64,000 bases of DNA, from positions 186,001-250,000 of the forward strand of contig NZ_JAIRBB010000001.1 of the NCBI RefSeq assembly GCF_022008395.1. Reading direction: 5' to 3'. The translations under genes were made by a program, and so were the position numbers. Of the stretch, positions 1 to 8,856 are shown in pieces. Under the pieces are notes generated by a model. It was given only the letters and a program-made list of their open reading frames with translations. It was not told where the DNA came from and searched no databases. Every line of letters starts with the position of its first letter. Position 1 is the stretch's first letter. Source of the stretch: Aequorivita xiaoshiensis (lineage in GTDB: Bacteria; Bacteroidota; Bacteroidia; Flavobacteriales; Flavobacteriaceae).

Positions 1-138
1 GCTGTTTTCGGGAATACTACAGTAAAAGCGGCTACTGAGTTAGGCTTACGCGTAGACATACAAGCTCCAACACCTGAAACACCATCTATGACTATGGCAT
101 TGGAGAAATATATAAAAGAAGTTAATAATAAGAAATAG
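1..138 (+). CDS. hemD: Uroporphyrinogen-III synthase, C-terminal fragment
   Basis: The first 45 codons are the 3' end of a gene cut by the window edge, in frame from base 1 to a TAG stop. The segment AVFGNTTVKAATELGL followed by APTPETPSM matches the C-terminal part of HemD, where a glycine/threonine-containing loop precedes the last helix. HemD closes hydroxymethylbilane into uroporphyrinogen III in tetrapyrrole synthesis (cytosol). Its stop is followed by a bidirectional terminator shared with the convergent pckA. Only about a fifth of the protein is visible, so the identification rests on this short match. Confidence 0.65.
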   Translation, partial: AVFGNTTVKAATELGLRVDIQAPTPETPSMTMALEKYIKEVNNKK

Positions 139-160
139 TATTACTTCGATTAATTGCAAA

Positions 161-188
161 AAAAAGGCTTACCAAATGGTAAGCCTTT
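161..188. terminator. Bidirectional intrinsic terminator, hemD/pckA
   Basis: A perfect stem AAAGGCTTACC / GGTAAGCCTTT with an AAAT loop is flanked by A-runs on the left and T-runs on the right. It can therefore stop transcription from both convergent genes. Confidence 0.9.
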
Positions 189-211
189 TTTGTATCTGTA
201 TATTTCAATAG

Positions 212-1813
212 TTATTCTGAAGCTGGAGCACCTGATAAAATCTCATCATTAGCATAGGCTTCGAACTTTGAGAAGTTCTCTTTAAATGAATTTGAAAGTT
301 CTTTAGCCTGAATATCATAAGCTTTTTTGTTCTTCCAAGTATCTTTCGGATTTAAGATTTCAGAAGGCACATTAGGGCAAGATTTAGGCATCATTAAGTT
401 GAAGATTGGATGTTTTTCAAACTCAACACCTTTTAATTCACCTTCTAGTGCTGCAGCAATCATTGCACGAGTGTACTTTAATTTCATTCTGTTTCCAACT
501 CCGTAAGGACCACCAGTCCATCCAGTGTTTATCAACCAAACATTCACACCAGAATCCTTCATCTTCTTACTTAACATTTCTGCATATTCTGTAGGGTGAA
601 GTGGCATAAAAGGCGCACCAAAACAAGCTGAGAAGCTCGGTGTTGGCTCGTTAATCCCTTCTTCAGTACCAGCAACCTTTGCAGTGTATCCACTAATAAA
701 GTGGTAAGCAGCTTGTCCTGGAGTTAATTTTGAAATTGGAGGTAAAACACCAAAAGCATCAGCCGTTAAGAAGAAAATATTCTTCGGGTTTTCACCCATA
801 GAAGGCTTCTGAATATTATTAATATGGTAAATAGGATAACTTACACGCGTGTTTTGTGTGATAGTTGTATCGGCAAAATCTACTTCGCCTTTATCATTCA
901 TCACAACGTTTTCTAGAATAGCCCCAGGCTTAATTGCGTTGTAAATATCTGGTTCGTTTTCTTGAGAAAGGTTAATAACCTTTGCGTAACATCCACCTTC
1001 AAAGTTGAAGATCTTGTTATCTGCTGTCCAACCGTGCTCATCATCACCAATCAATCTGCGCTCTGGATCTGCAGAAAGTGTAGTTTTTCCTGTTCCTGAA
1101 AGACCAAAGAAAATAGCTGTTTCACCATCTTCTCCTACATTGGCAGAACAGTGCATTGGCATGGTATTTTTGTAAACAGGAAGTATAAAGTTAAGAGCAG
1201 AGAAAATCCCCTTCTTAATTTCACCTGTGTACCCAGTACCACCAATAAGTGCAATCTTTTTTGTAAAGTTTAAGATAGCAAAATTGTGCTGACGTGTTCC
1301 ATCAACTTCAGGGTCTGCCATAAATCCTGGTGCATTTACAATTAACCACTCTGGATCAAAGCTAGCAAGTTCTTCATCTGTAGGACGAAGAAACATATTG
1401 TGAGCAAACATATTAGACCATGGAGTCTCAGTAATTACACGGATGTTAAGTTTGTAATCTTCTTCTGCACAAGCATAGCTATCGCGAACATATACATCTT
1501 TACCAGAAAGGTAATCTGTAACCTTGTCGTAAAGCGCGTCAAACATACTTGGTGGAAATGGAATATTTATATTTCCCCACCATACTTTATCACGAGTTAC
1601 ATCGTCTTTTACAATAAACCTGTCTTTTGGAGATCTCCCTGTGAATTCCCCAGTATTAACAGCTAGGGCACCCGTGCTAGATTCCTTCCCCTGGCCCTTT
1701 TGTAAAGTTTCCTCGTGAAGTTCTTGAGATGAAAGTTGATACTTAACATTTGCGTTTTTGATTCCATATTCATCTATGGAAATCGTTTTTTTAGTTTGGT
1801 TATTACCCACCAT
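212..1813 (-). CDS. pckA: Phosphoenolpyruvate carboxykinase (ATP)
   Basis: Converts oxaloacetate and ATP to phosphoenolpyruvate, CO2 and ADP, the entry to gluconeogenesis in the cytosol. The 533-aa length is normal for the ATP-type enzyme. Visible motifs in order: oxaloacetate-binding TGRSPKDRF (about 58-66), GGTGYTGEIKKGIF (191-204) carrying the active-site lysine, the kinase P-loop GLSGTGKTTLS (237-247), the metal-binding GDDEHGW (256-262) and FNFEGGCYAK (269-278). The gene is monocistronic, with a TATTTTTG -7 box upstream and a terminator downstream. All expected catalytic motifs are present, so the call is firm. Confidence 0.97.
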   Translation of the reverse strand: MVGNNQTKKTISIDEYGIKNANVKYQLSSQELHEETLQKGQGKESSTGALAVNTGEFTGRSPKDRFIVKDDVTRDKVWWGNINIPFPPSMFDALYDKVTDYLSGKDVYVRDSYACAEEDYKLNIRVITETPWSNMFAHNMFLRPTDEELASFDPEWLIVNAPGFMADPEVDGTRQHNFAILNFTKKIALIGGTGYTGEIKKGIFSALNFILPVYKNTMPMHCSANVGEDGETAIFFGLSGTGKTTLSADPERRLIGDDEHGWTADNKIFNFEGGCYAKVINLSQENEPDIYNAIKPGAILENVVMNDKGEVDFADTTITQNTRVSYPIYHINNIQKPSMGENPKNIFFLTADAFGVLPPISKLTPGQAAYHFISGYTAKVAGTEEGINEPTPSFSACFGAPFMPLHPTEYAEMLSKKMKDSGVNVWLINTGWTGGPYGVGNRMKLKYTRAMIAAALEGELKGVEFEKHPIFNLMMPKSCPNVPSEILNPKDTWKNKKAYDIQAKELSNSFKENFSKFEAYANDEILSGAPASE

Positions 1814-1839
1814 AACTTGTTTTAGTTTTTTGAAGTGTA

Positions 1840-1847
1840 CAAAAATA
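1840..1847 (-). promoter_or_regulatory. -7 box of pckA promoter
   Basis: TATTTTTG on the minus strand fits the Bacteroidetes TAnnTTTG element and gives a leader of about 20-25 nt to the pckA ATG. No clear -33 TTG is seen at the usual spacing. Confidence 0.5.
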
Positions 1848-1883
1848 ACAATTCTTATACAGACTTCTGAATTTAAAATAAAT

Positions 1884-2282
1884 TTATCGCTTCTTTAACG
1901 TTAAAATTCCAAATGCTAACAAAATCCAGCCTACCATAAACATTAAACCACCAATAGGAGTAATAAAACCTATAACCGATGTATCAAATGATAGAATTTC
2001 ATTCATAGACAATAAATATATAGACCCTGAGAAAAATATAATGCCCGTAATAAATAACCAAAATATTTTCTTTTTTAGCTGCTGCGGTATTAAAGGAACT
2101 AGTCCTAAAAATAAAATTGCAAGGCCATGATACATTTGATAACGCACTCCAACTTCAAAAGTTATGAGAGATGATGAATTTAACACTTCCTTTAAACTAT
2201 GCGCTCCGAATGCTCCAATACCAATGGTAATCGCTAAAATGATCGAGGCTGTTGCAGCTACATTTTTATCAAAAACTGTCAT
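1884..2282 (-). CDS. DUF423 family small membrane protein
   Basis: A 132-aa protein with about four hydrophobic segments (roughly 10-30, 50-68, 72-92 and 104-128). The signature GAFGAHSL sits at 23-30, diagnostic of DUF423 (E. coli YgdD family). It is an inner-membrane protein of unknown role. It is transcribed divergently from the saccharopine-dehydrogenase-like gene. A TAACTTTG box at 2328-2335 lies about 45 nt upstream of the ATG and could be its -7 element. The sequence supports no specific function. Confidence 0.85.
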   Translation of the reverse strand: MTVFDKNVAATASIILAITIGIGAFGAHSLKEVLNSSSLITFEVGVRYQMYHGLAILFLGLVPLIPQQLKKKIFWLFITGIIFFSGSIYLLSMNEILSFDTSVIGFITPIGGLMFMVGWILLAFGILTLKKR

Positions 2283-2352
2283 TTTTAAAATTTGGAATTA
2301 GTAATTTCGTCCTTCTTAAATAAACTTCAAAGTTAACAAAAAAACTCTCCCA

Positions 2353-3726
2353 ATGAGAAACATATTAATAATAGGTGCAGGAAGATCAGCAACAAGTTTA
2401 ATTCGGTATTTGCTAGACAAAAGTGAAGAAGAAAATCTTTTTATAACCATTGGTGACATTTCAGTACAATCTGCAAAGAAGTTAATTCAAAATCACCCAA
2501 ATGCAAAAGGGATATTACTAGATGTTTTTAATGACGCACAACGAAAAGAAGCTGTAAAAAACAGTGATATAGTAATCTCAATGTTACCAGCTCGCTATCA
2601 TATAGAAGTAGCTAAAGACTGTTTAGCGCTTGGAAAAAATATGGTTACTGCTTCATATGTGAGCAAAGAAATGCAAGCTCTTAACCCTAAAGCTGAGGCA
2701 AAAGGTCTAATTTTTATGAATGAAATAGGTCTTGACCCTGGTGTTGACCATATGAGTGCGATGCAAATAATAGACAGAATTAGAGCAAAAGGTGGTAAAA
2801 TGCTTCTTTTTGAATCGTTTTGCGGTGGATTAATTGCTCCAGAAAGTGATGATAACCTGTGGAATTATAAATTTACTTGGAATCCGAGAAATGTAGTTTT
2901 AGCTGGTCAAGGTGGCGCGGCTGAATTTATTCAGGAAGGAAAGTATAAATACATTCCTTATCACAGACTTTTCCGTAGAACCGAATTTATCAATATTGAA
3001 GGCTATGGAAAATTTGAGGTGTTGGCAAACAGAAACTCACTGCAATATCAATCTGTTTATGGACTTGAAGATATTCTTACTTTATATCGCGGAACTATAA
3101 GAAGAGTTGGATTTAGCAAAGCTTGGAATATGTTTGTTCAACTTGGAATGACAGATGACACTTACACCATCCCAGACTCTGAAAACTTAACGTATCGTGA
3201 TTTCGTGAATTTATTCTTAGCTTATTCTCCAACAGATTCAGTTGAACTTAAGCTTCGCTATGCATTAAAAATCGATCAAGACGATTTAATGTGGGAAAAA
3301 CTTGAGGAATTAGACATTTTCAACGATAAGAAAACTATTGGTATTAAGAATGCTACCCCTGCCATGGCTCTTCAAAAAATATTGGAGGAAAAATGGACTT
3401 TATCTGAAGAAGATAAAGATATGATTGTAATGTACCACAAGTTTGGTTATGAACTAAATGGGGAAAAGCATCAAATTGACAGTCATATGACTTTAATTGG
3501 TGAAGATCAAACTCATACCGCCATGGCAAAGACAGTAGGATTACCTGTTGCCATCGCCGCCATAAAAATTCTTAACGGTGAAATTACTACACCTGGAGTT
3601 CAGCGCCCTATTGCTAAAGAGGTTTATGAACCAATCTTAAAAGAACTTGAGGATCACGGTGTAATTTTTAAGGAGGAAGAAGTGAAATATTTAGGTTATA
3701 ACCCAGAAAACCTTCATTTAGGATAA
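2353..3726 (+). CDS. Saccharopine dehydrogenase family oxidoreductase (Lys9-like)
   Basis: A 457-aa cytosolic NAD(P)-dependent enzyme. The N-terminal Rossmann motif is GAGRSATSL (8-16). The conserved NEIGLDPGVDHM block (123-134) is typical of saccharopine reductases of the Lys9 type, which interconvert saccharopine and aminoadipate semialdehyde plus glutamate. In Flavobacteria this family is associated with lysine degradation, but no other lysine gene lies beside it, so the pathway is inferred. It ends in a strong bidirectional terminator. A carboxynorspermidine-synthase-like activity is an alternative within the same fold. Confidence 0.82.
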   Translation: MRNILIIGAGRSATSLIRYLLDKSEEENLFITIGDISVQSAKKLIQNHPNAKGILLDVFNDAQRKEAVKNSDIVISMLPARYHIEVAKDCLALGKNMVTASYVSKEMQALNPKAEAKGLIFMNEIGLDPGVDHMSAMQIIDRIRAKGGKMLLFESFCGGLIAPESDDNLWNYKFTWNPRNVVLAGQGGAAEFIQEGKYKYIPYHRLFRRTEFINIEGYGKFEVLANRNSLQYQSVYGLEDILTLYRGTIRRVGFSKAWNMFVQLGMTDDTYTIPDSENLTYRDFVNLFLAYSPTDSVELKLRYALKIDQDDLMWEKLEELDIFNDKKTIGIKNATPAMALQKILEEKWTLSEEDKDMIVMYHKFGYELNGEKHQIDSHMTLIGEDQTHTAMAKTVGLPVAIAAIKILNGEITTPGVQRPIAKEVYEPILKELEDHGVIFKEEEVKYLGYNPENLHLG

Positions 3727-3750
3727 TCACTTAATCTAAAGCTATAAAGC

Positions 3751-3780
3751 ATAAAAGCCTGCATTTCTGCAGGCTTTTAT
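3751..3780. terminator. Bidirectional intrinsic terminator
   Basis: A perfect 13-bp stem (ATAAAAGCCTGCA / TGCAGGCTTTTAT, loop TTTC) has A-rich and T-rich flanks. It separates the convergent saccharopine-dehydrogenase-like and zinc-peptidase genes. Confidence 0.92.
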
Positions 3781-3800
3781 TATTTATATATAGTTTGATA

Positions 3801-4490
3801 TTAATCTCTATTAAGAAATATTGAGATAAAATATAACAAGGTTGCTAAAGACCCAATTGCAGCTACTACATAAGTTCTAGCCGCCCATTTTAAAGCATCT
3901 TTTGCACCTTCGTGTTCTTGTGGCGTGACCATATTATTAGTTTCCAACCAAACTAAAGCTCTTTTACTAGCGTCAAATTCCACCGGAAGTGTAATAAATG
4001 CAAAGGCAGTAGTCACTGCAAATAAGGCTATACCAATCCCAAACACCCAAGTTCCTAAAGCAGAACCAGTGGCAAATAAAATTAGCCCAGCCATAATCAC
4101 AAAATTGGATAATTTACTAGAAACACTTACAGCGGGAACAATTTTAGAACGTAGTTGCAACCAACTATATGCTGTAGCATGTTGTACCGCGTGACCGCAT
4201 TCATGAGCAGCTACAGCCGCAGCCGCCGCATTCCGTTGCATATAAACTGGTTCACTTAGATTAATTGTTTTATCTGCCGGATTGTAGTGATCTGTTAACT
4301 GTCCCGCAACCGAGATAACTCTTACATCTGTAATTCCATTATCGGCAAGCATTTTTTCAGCGATTTCTTTACCGCTCATCCCATTTTGAAGATGAATCTT
4401 GCTATATTTTTTAAACTTACTTTTTAGTTTATTGCTAACATACCAGCTTACCAAAAAGATAAGGCCAGCAATTACATAATATCCCATCAT
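3801..4490 (-). CDS. Membrane neutral zinc metallopeptidase (YugP family)
   Basis: A 229-aa membrane protein with a hydrophobic N-terminus (2-18), a zinc-binding HECGH motif (96-100) in an alanine-rich helix and hydrophobic segments at about 125-165 and 205-225. The family (Peptidase_M48-like, PF04298, B. subtilis YugP) has the HExxH arrangement expected of a zincin. Its substrate is unknown. The gene stands alone, convergent with its left neighbour and followed on the right by leuS in the same orientation after about 130 bp. Confidence 0.88.
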   Translation of the reverse strand: MMGYYVIAGLIFLVSWYVSNKLKSKFKKYSKIHLQNGMSGKEIAEKMLADNGITDVRVISVAGQLTDHYNPADKTINLSEPVYMQRNAAAAAVAAHECGHAVQHATAYSWLQLRSKIVPAVSVSSKLSNFVIMAGLILFATGSALGTWVFGIGIALFAVTTAFAFITLPVEFDASKRALVWLETNNMVTPQEHEGAKDALKWAARTYVVAAIGSLATLLYFISIFLNRD

Positions 4491-4619
4491 AACTTTAATG
4501 TTTTAGGTTTGTTTATTTCTTTTTCTATAACTTTTATTACTTGTGCTTTGTAAATCTACTTCGTAATTCTACAAGACACAAAGTTTTCAAAAACAATATA
4601 TCAAAAAACGTGCAAAAAA

Positions 4620-7499
4620 TTATCCTACAATATTTACAATTTTTCCAGGTACAATTATCACCTTTTTAGGCGTACGACCCTCTAAATATTGAGCTGTTTT
4701 CTCGTGTGACATTACGGCAGATTCTATTTCGTCTTTCGTTAAATCTAAAGAAAGCTCTAAGGTAAAGCGCATTTTACCATTAAATGATATAGGATACTCT
4801 TTACTGCTTTCAACCAAATGTTTTTCATCAAATTTTGGAAAGGATACTGTAGCAATACTTTCAGAATGACCTAATTTACTCCAAAGCTCTTCTGCAATAT
4901 GTGGGGCATAAGGTGAAATTAGAACAGCTAAAGGTTCTAATACTTCTCTAGAATTACATTTTTGGGCTGAAAGCTCATTCACCGCAATCATAAAAGATGA
5001 AACTGAAGTATTAAAACTAAAGCTTTCAATGTCTTCTTCTACTTTCTTTATTGTTTTATGCAGGGTTTTCATACTGTCTTTTGACGCTGCATCTTCAGAA
5101 ACATTAAAACTCTCATCTGCACCAGAGTGATACAGTTTCCACAATTTTTTAAGGAAACCGTGTACTCCTGTAATTCCTGCAGTATTCCAAGGTTTTGCTT
5201 GTTCTAGAGGTCCGAGAAACATTTCGTACATCCTTAATGTATCAGCTCCGTACTGCTCGCAAATATCATCGGGATTAACTACATTGTATTTAGACTTAGA
5301 CATTTTCTCTACCTCTCGAGAAACTTTGAAAGTCCCATCTTCCTCAGTTATAAATTCTGCATTTTTGAACTCTTCACGCCAATTTTTAAAAGCATTGATA
5401 TTCAATTCGTTTTGAATGTTTACTAGTGAAACATCTGCGTGAATTGACTGTGTTTGATAATCCTTTGCCAAGGAAGCAGTAACAAATCTGTTTTCCCCTT
5501 CGATTCTATGAACAAAAGCACTTTCACCCAAAATCATTCCTTGGTTAATAAGCTTTTTAAATGGTTCTTCTACAGGCACCAATCCGCGATCCTTCATAAA
5601 CTTCACCCAAAAGCGACTGTATAATAAATGTCCTGTTGCGTGTTCGCTACCCCCTATATACAAGTCTACATTTTGCCAGTAATCCATAGCTTCTTTAGAT
5701 GCGAAAACCTCGTTGCGTTTGGCATCTTCCATATAACGGAAAAAGTACCAGCTACTCCCGGCCCACCCAGGCATAGTATTCAACTCAAGAGGGAAAATAG
5801 TTTTATTATCTACAAGTTTAATACTAACCACAGCAGATCTTTCTGTATCCCAAGCCCAATTCTCAGCTCGTCCTAAAGGCGGCTCGCCTTCTTCGGTTGG
5901 CAGATATTTTTCAACTTCAGGAAGGTGCAGCGGTAAGCATTCAGTTGGTACTGCTTGCGGCATTCCATCTTTGTAGTAAATAGGGAATGGCTCTCCCCAA
6001 TATCTTTGTCGGCTAAAAACTGCATCGCGTAAACGGTAGTTAATTTTACCTTCACCTACTCCTTTATCTTCTAAAGCGGCGATGATTTTTTCTGTTGCTT
6101 GTTTATAATTTAAGTCGTTTAAGAAATCACTATTTGTGATAACTGTATTTTCTTTATCGGAATACGCTTCCTCTGAAATATCTACCCCTTTAAAAATATT
6201 CGGAATCGGTAAGTTGAAGTGTTTCGCGAAATCGTAATCACGTTGGTCTCCACATGGGACACTCATTACAGCGCCAGTACCGTATCCAGCCAATACATAA
6301 TCCCCAATCCAAATAGGAATTGCCTCCTCTGAAAATGGATGTTTTGCATAAGCTCCTGTAAAAACTCCTGTGATGGTTTTTACATCTGCCATACGCTCAC
6401 GTTCACTGCGTTTTGCTGTAACAGCTATGTAATTTTCAACTGCTTCTTTTTGTTTAGCAGTCGTAATTTTTGAAACTAATTCGTGTTCAGGCGCCAATAC
6501 CATAAAACTCACACCGAAAATTGTATCGGGACGAGTTGTAAACACTGGGATTTCAAATTGTGAGTTTTCTCCTGACCCTGAACTCATAACCTTAAACTTA
6601 ACAGAAGCTCCTTTACTTCTCCCAATCCAATTGGTTTGAGAATCTTTTAAAGGCTGTGGCCAATCGATATCCTTAAGACCGTCTAACAAGCGTTGTGCAT
6701 ATGCAGTAATTCGCATACTCCACTGCTTCATCTTTTTTCGAACTACTGGATACCCTCCGCGTTCAGAAACACCATTTACAATTTCGTCATTCGCCAAAAC
6801 AGTCCCTAACTCAGGACACCAATTTACTTCTGTTTCAGCTAAATATGTAAGCCTGTATTTTAAAAGGATTTCTTGTTTCTTAGTTTCAGAAAACTCTTTC
6901 CATTGTTCTGAAGTGAAAATCTCAACATCTTCGTCACAAACTGCATTTACATTCTTGTTTCCTTCAGCAGAAAACACATCTTGTAATGCTTCGATAGAAC
7001 GGGCTTTGTCCACATCGTTATCATACCAGCTTTCAAAAAGTTGTAAGAAAATCCATTGTGTCCATTTGTAATATTCAGGGTTGGAAGTACGAACTTCACG
7101 ACTCCAATCGAATGAAAAGCCAATTCTATCTAATTGTTTTCGGTAGCCTTCAATTTCATTTCCATTTTTATCAACTCCTCCTTCAATATTCACCTTTGTT
7201 GTTTCCGCTGGATGTTGTCCTGTTTGAATTGCATACTGTTCTGCCGGAAGTCCGAAAGAATCATACCCCATCGGGTGCAAGACGTTAAAACCTTGATGAC
7301 GCTTAAATCTCGAGTAAACATCACTAGCAATATAACCAAGCGGATGTCCTACGTGAAGTCCAGCTCCAGAAGGATAAGGAAACATATCCAAAACATAGTA
7401 TTTTGGCTTTCCACTGCTATTTTCAGCTTTAAAAGTTTGGTTTTTGGCCCAATATTCTTGCCACTTTGTTTCTATTTCGTTGAAGTGATATTTGCTCAT
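4620..7499 (-). CDS. leuS: Leucyl-tRNA synthetase
   Basis: Charges tRNA-Leu with leucine. The class I signature HVGH is at 49-52, inside PYPSGAGLHVGH. The CP1 editing domain carries TTRPDTIFG, and KMSKS is at 732-736. At 959 aa it is longer than E. coli LeuS. One extra block of about 40 residues lies before YRLTYLAE and another sits between HATGHLLYSRFW and KMSKS, an insertion pattern I associate with Bacteroidetes LeuS. Transcription starts from a well-formed promoter 55-85 bp upstream, divergent from ftsX. The C-terminal leucyl-specific region looks complete. Confidence 0.98.
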   Translation of the reverse strand: MSKYHFNEIETKWQEYWAKNQTFKAENSSGKPKYYVLDMFPYPSGAGLHVGHPLGYIASDVYSRFKRHQGFNVLHPMGYDSFGLPAEQYAIQTGQHPAETTKVNIEGGVDKNGNEIEGYRKQLDRIGFSFDWSREVRTSNPEYYKWTQWIFLQLFESWYDNDVDKARSIEALQDVFSAEGNKNVNAVCDEDVEIFTSEQWKEFSETKKQEILLKYRLTYLAETEVNWCPELGTVLANDEIVNGVSERGGYPVVRKKMKQWSMRITAYAQRLLDGLKDIDWPQPLKDSQTNWIGRSKGASVKFKVMSSGSGENSQFEIPVFTTRPDTIFGVSFMVLAPEHELVSKITTAKQKEAVENYIAVTAKRSERERMADVKTITGVFTGAYAKHPFSEEAIPIWIGDYVLAGYGTGAVMSVPCGDQRDYDFAKHFNLPIPNIFKGVDISEEAYSDKENTVITNSDFLNDLNYKQATEKIIAALEDKGVGEGKINYRLRDAVFSRQRYWGEPFPIYYKDGMPQAVPTECLPLHLPEVEKYLPTEEGEPPLGRAENWAWDTERSAVVSIKLVDNKTIFPLELNTMPGWAGSSWYFFRYMEDAKRNEVFASKEAMDYWQNVDLYIGGSEHATGHLLYSRFWVKFMKDRGLVPVEEPFKKLINQGMILGESAFVHRIEGENRFVTASLAKDYQTQSIHADVSLVNIQNELNINAFKNWREEFKNAEFITEEDGTFKVSREVEKMSKSKYNVVNPDDICEQYGADTLRMYEMFLGPLEQAKPWNTAGITGVHGFLKKLWKLYHSGADESFNVSEDAASKDSMKTLHKTIKKVEEDIESFSFNTSVSSFMIAVNELSAQKCNSREVLEPLAVLISPYAPHIAEELWSKLGHSESIATVSFPKFDEKHLVESSKEYPISFNGKMRFTLELSLDLTKDEIESAVMSHEKTAQYLEGRTPKKVIIVPGKIVNIVG

Positions 7500-7554
7500 T
7501 CTATTAGTTTCAAGTAAAAAAATAGCCCCTTGTTTATGTTCAGGAGATTGGGCA

Positions 7555-7583
7555 CAAATTTACTGCTATTGTACGAAAGTCAA
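7555..7583 (-). promoter_or_regulatory. leuS promoter
   Basis: On the minus strand a TTG (-33, 7583-7581), an 18-nt spacer and TAAATTTG (-7, 7562-7555) match the Bacteroidetes sigma-ABfr consensus in sequence and spacing. The start point would lie near 7550, giving a leader of about 50 nt. Confidence 0.75.
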
Positions 7584-7652
7584 AACTTTAAACGTTGTTT
7601 AGTGCAAGATGCAAAATTACTTGTATTTTTACGGCAAAATTCTACAAACCCT

Positions 7653-8531
7653 ATGAGTGCTTCTTTTGAAAAATATCAAAAACGCAGATTGATTTCTTCC
7701 TACTTTTCAGTAGTAATTAGTATATCACTAGTGCTATTTCTATTGGGATTACTGGGATTGTTAGTTTTAAATTCTAAAAAAGTAGCAGACTACTTTAAAG
7801 AACAGATTGCAATTACTGTCTTCCTTAAAGACAGCGCCAAAGAAGTTGAAATTACTCAGCTCAAACAAAGTTTGGCTTTGGCAGAGTATACCAAAAGCGC
7901 TGAATTTGTTTCAAAAGAAGACGCTGCCAAGGAACACCAAGAGACTTTAGGTGAGAATTTTATAGAATATTTGGGCGAAAACCCACTTCAAAATAGTATT
8001 GACGTTTACATTTTAGCCGATTACGTGACGCCACAAAAAATGGAAGAAATCACTACAGAGCTGAAAGAAAAAGGTTTTGTAGACGATGTTATATACGACA
8101 AACCCTTAATCGCACAACTTACCGACAACGTAAAGCGCATCAGCTTTTGGATTTTAGTGATTAGCGGTATTTTTACATTTATAGCAGTTTTACTAATAAA
8201 TAGCAGCATTCGTCTAAGTATTTACGCAAAGAGGTTTACAATTAAAACAATGCAAATGGTAGGTGCTACCAAAAAGTTTATTCGGAAGCCATTTGTATGG
8301 AAAAGTGTACGTTTAGGAGTTATTGGTGCCATTGTAGCTATGATTGGAATGGGATTGGTGCTGTATTACTTAAACGAAAGCTTCCCACAACTTCAACTAT
8401 TAGGCGATAAAATTATGCTAGCAAGTTTATTCGTCTTCATCTTTTTGATGGGAGTCTTAATTACTTGGATAAGCACTTTTATTGCTACGCAACGATTCTT
8501 AAACTTAAGAACTGACGATTTGTATTATTAG
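7653..8531 (+). CDS. ftsX: Cell division protein FtsX
   Basis: A 292-aa permease-like subunit of the FtsEX complex, which regulates peptidoglycan hydrolases at the septum. It has a cytoplasmic N-terminus (MSASFEKYQKRRLISSYF), TM1 at about 20-42, a periplasmic domain, and three C-terminal TM segments (about 175-197, 225-250 and 262-285). The reading frame is open 41 codons further upstream, but that extension overlaps the leuS promoter and a TATTTTTA -7-like box at 7624-7631, so the ATG at 7653 is chosen. FtsE is not in the window. It heads a run with DUF3098, uppP and truB. Confidence 0.92.
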   Translation: MSASFEKYQKRRLISSYFSVVISISLVLFLLGLLGLLVLNSKKVADYFKEQIAITVFLKDSAKEVEITQLKQSLALAEYTKSAEFVSKEDAAKEHQETLGENFIEYLGENPLQNSIDVYILADYVTPQKMEEITTELKEKGFVDDVIYDKPLIAQLTDNVKRISFWILVISGIFTFIAVLLINSSIRLSIYAKRFTIKTMQMVGATKKFIRKPFVWKSVRLGVIGAIVAMIGMGLVLYYLNESFPQLQLLGDKIMLASLFVFIFLMGVLITWISTFIATQRFLNLRTDDLYY

Positions 8532-8532
8532 C

Positions 8533-8571
8533 GATGAGTGATGAGTGATGAGTGAGAGTGAGAGTGAGAGT
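8533..8571. repeat. Microsatellite-like tandem repeat between ftsX and DUF3098
   Basis: Three perfect copies of the 7-mer GATGAGT (8533-8553) run directly into three copies of the 6-mer GAGAGT (8554-8571). The repeat fills the 61-bp gap between two genes that otherwise look co-transcribed. Confidence 0.95.
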
Positions 8572-8592
8572 GAAAATTAAAAATTTTTAAAA

Positions 8593-8856
8593 ATGGGAGA
8601 GAAAAAGAATAAAGAAGGGTTTAAGCCAGACTTTGTGTTTGAACGTAAAAATTACATGTTTATGCTTATTGGCATTGCATTTATCGCATTGGGATTTATT
8701 TTAATGACTGGCGGTGGAAGTGATGACCCAAATGTTTTTAATCCCGAAATTTATAGTTGGAGAAGAATCCGTTTAGCTCCTGCCTTAGTCCTAATAGGAT
8801 TTGCAATAGAAGTTTACGCCATATTATTAAAACCTGATACCAAAGACCAGAATTAG
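8593..8856 (+). CDS. DUF3098 family membrane protein
   Basis: An 87-aa protein with a charged N-terminus and two hydrophobic helices (about 20-40 and 60-80), typical of DUF3098, a Bacteroidetes family found between ftsX and uppP. The loop GGGSDDPNVFNPEIYSWRR is predicted to be extracytoplasmic. Its stop codon TAG overlaps the GTG start of uppP by one base, implying translational coupling. Its role is unknown; the constant neighbourhood with FtsX and UppP suggests an envelope or division function (inference). Confidence 0.88.
   Translation: MGEKKNKEGFKPDFVFERKNYMFMLIGIAFIALGFILMTGGGSDDPNVFNPEIYSWRRIRLAPALVLIGFAIEVYAILLKPDTKDQN

Noticed and set aside
8533-8571. Short repeats considered as a CRISPR array
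   Set aside because: Units of 6-7 bp without spacers; a microsatellite, not CRISPR.
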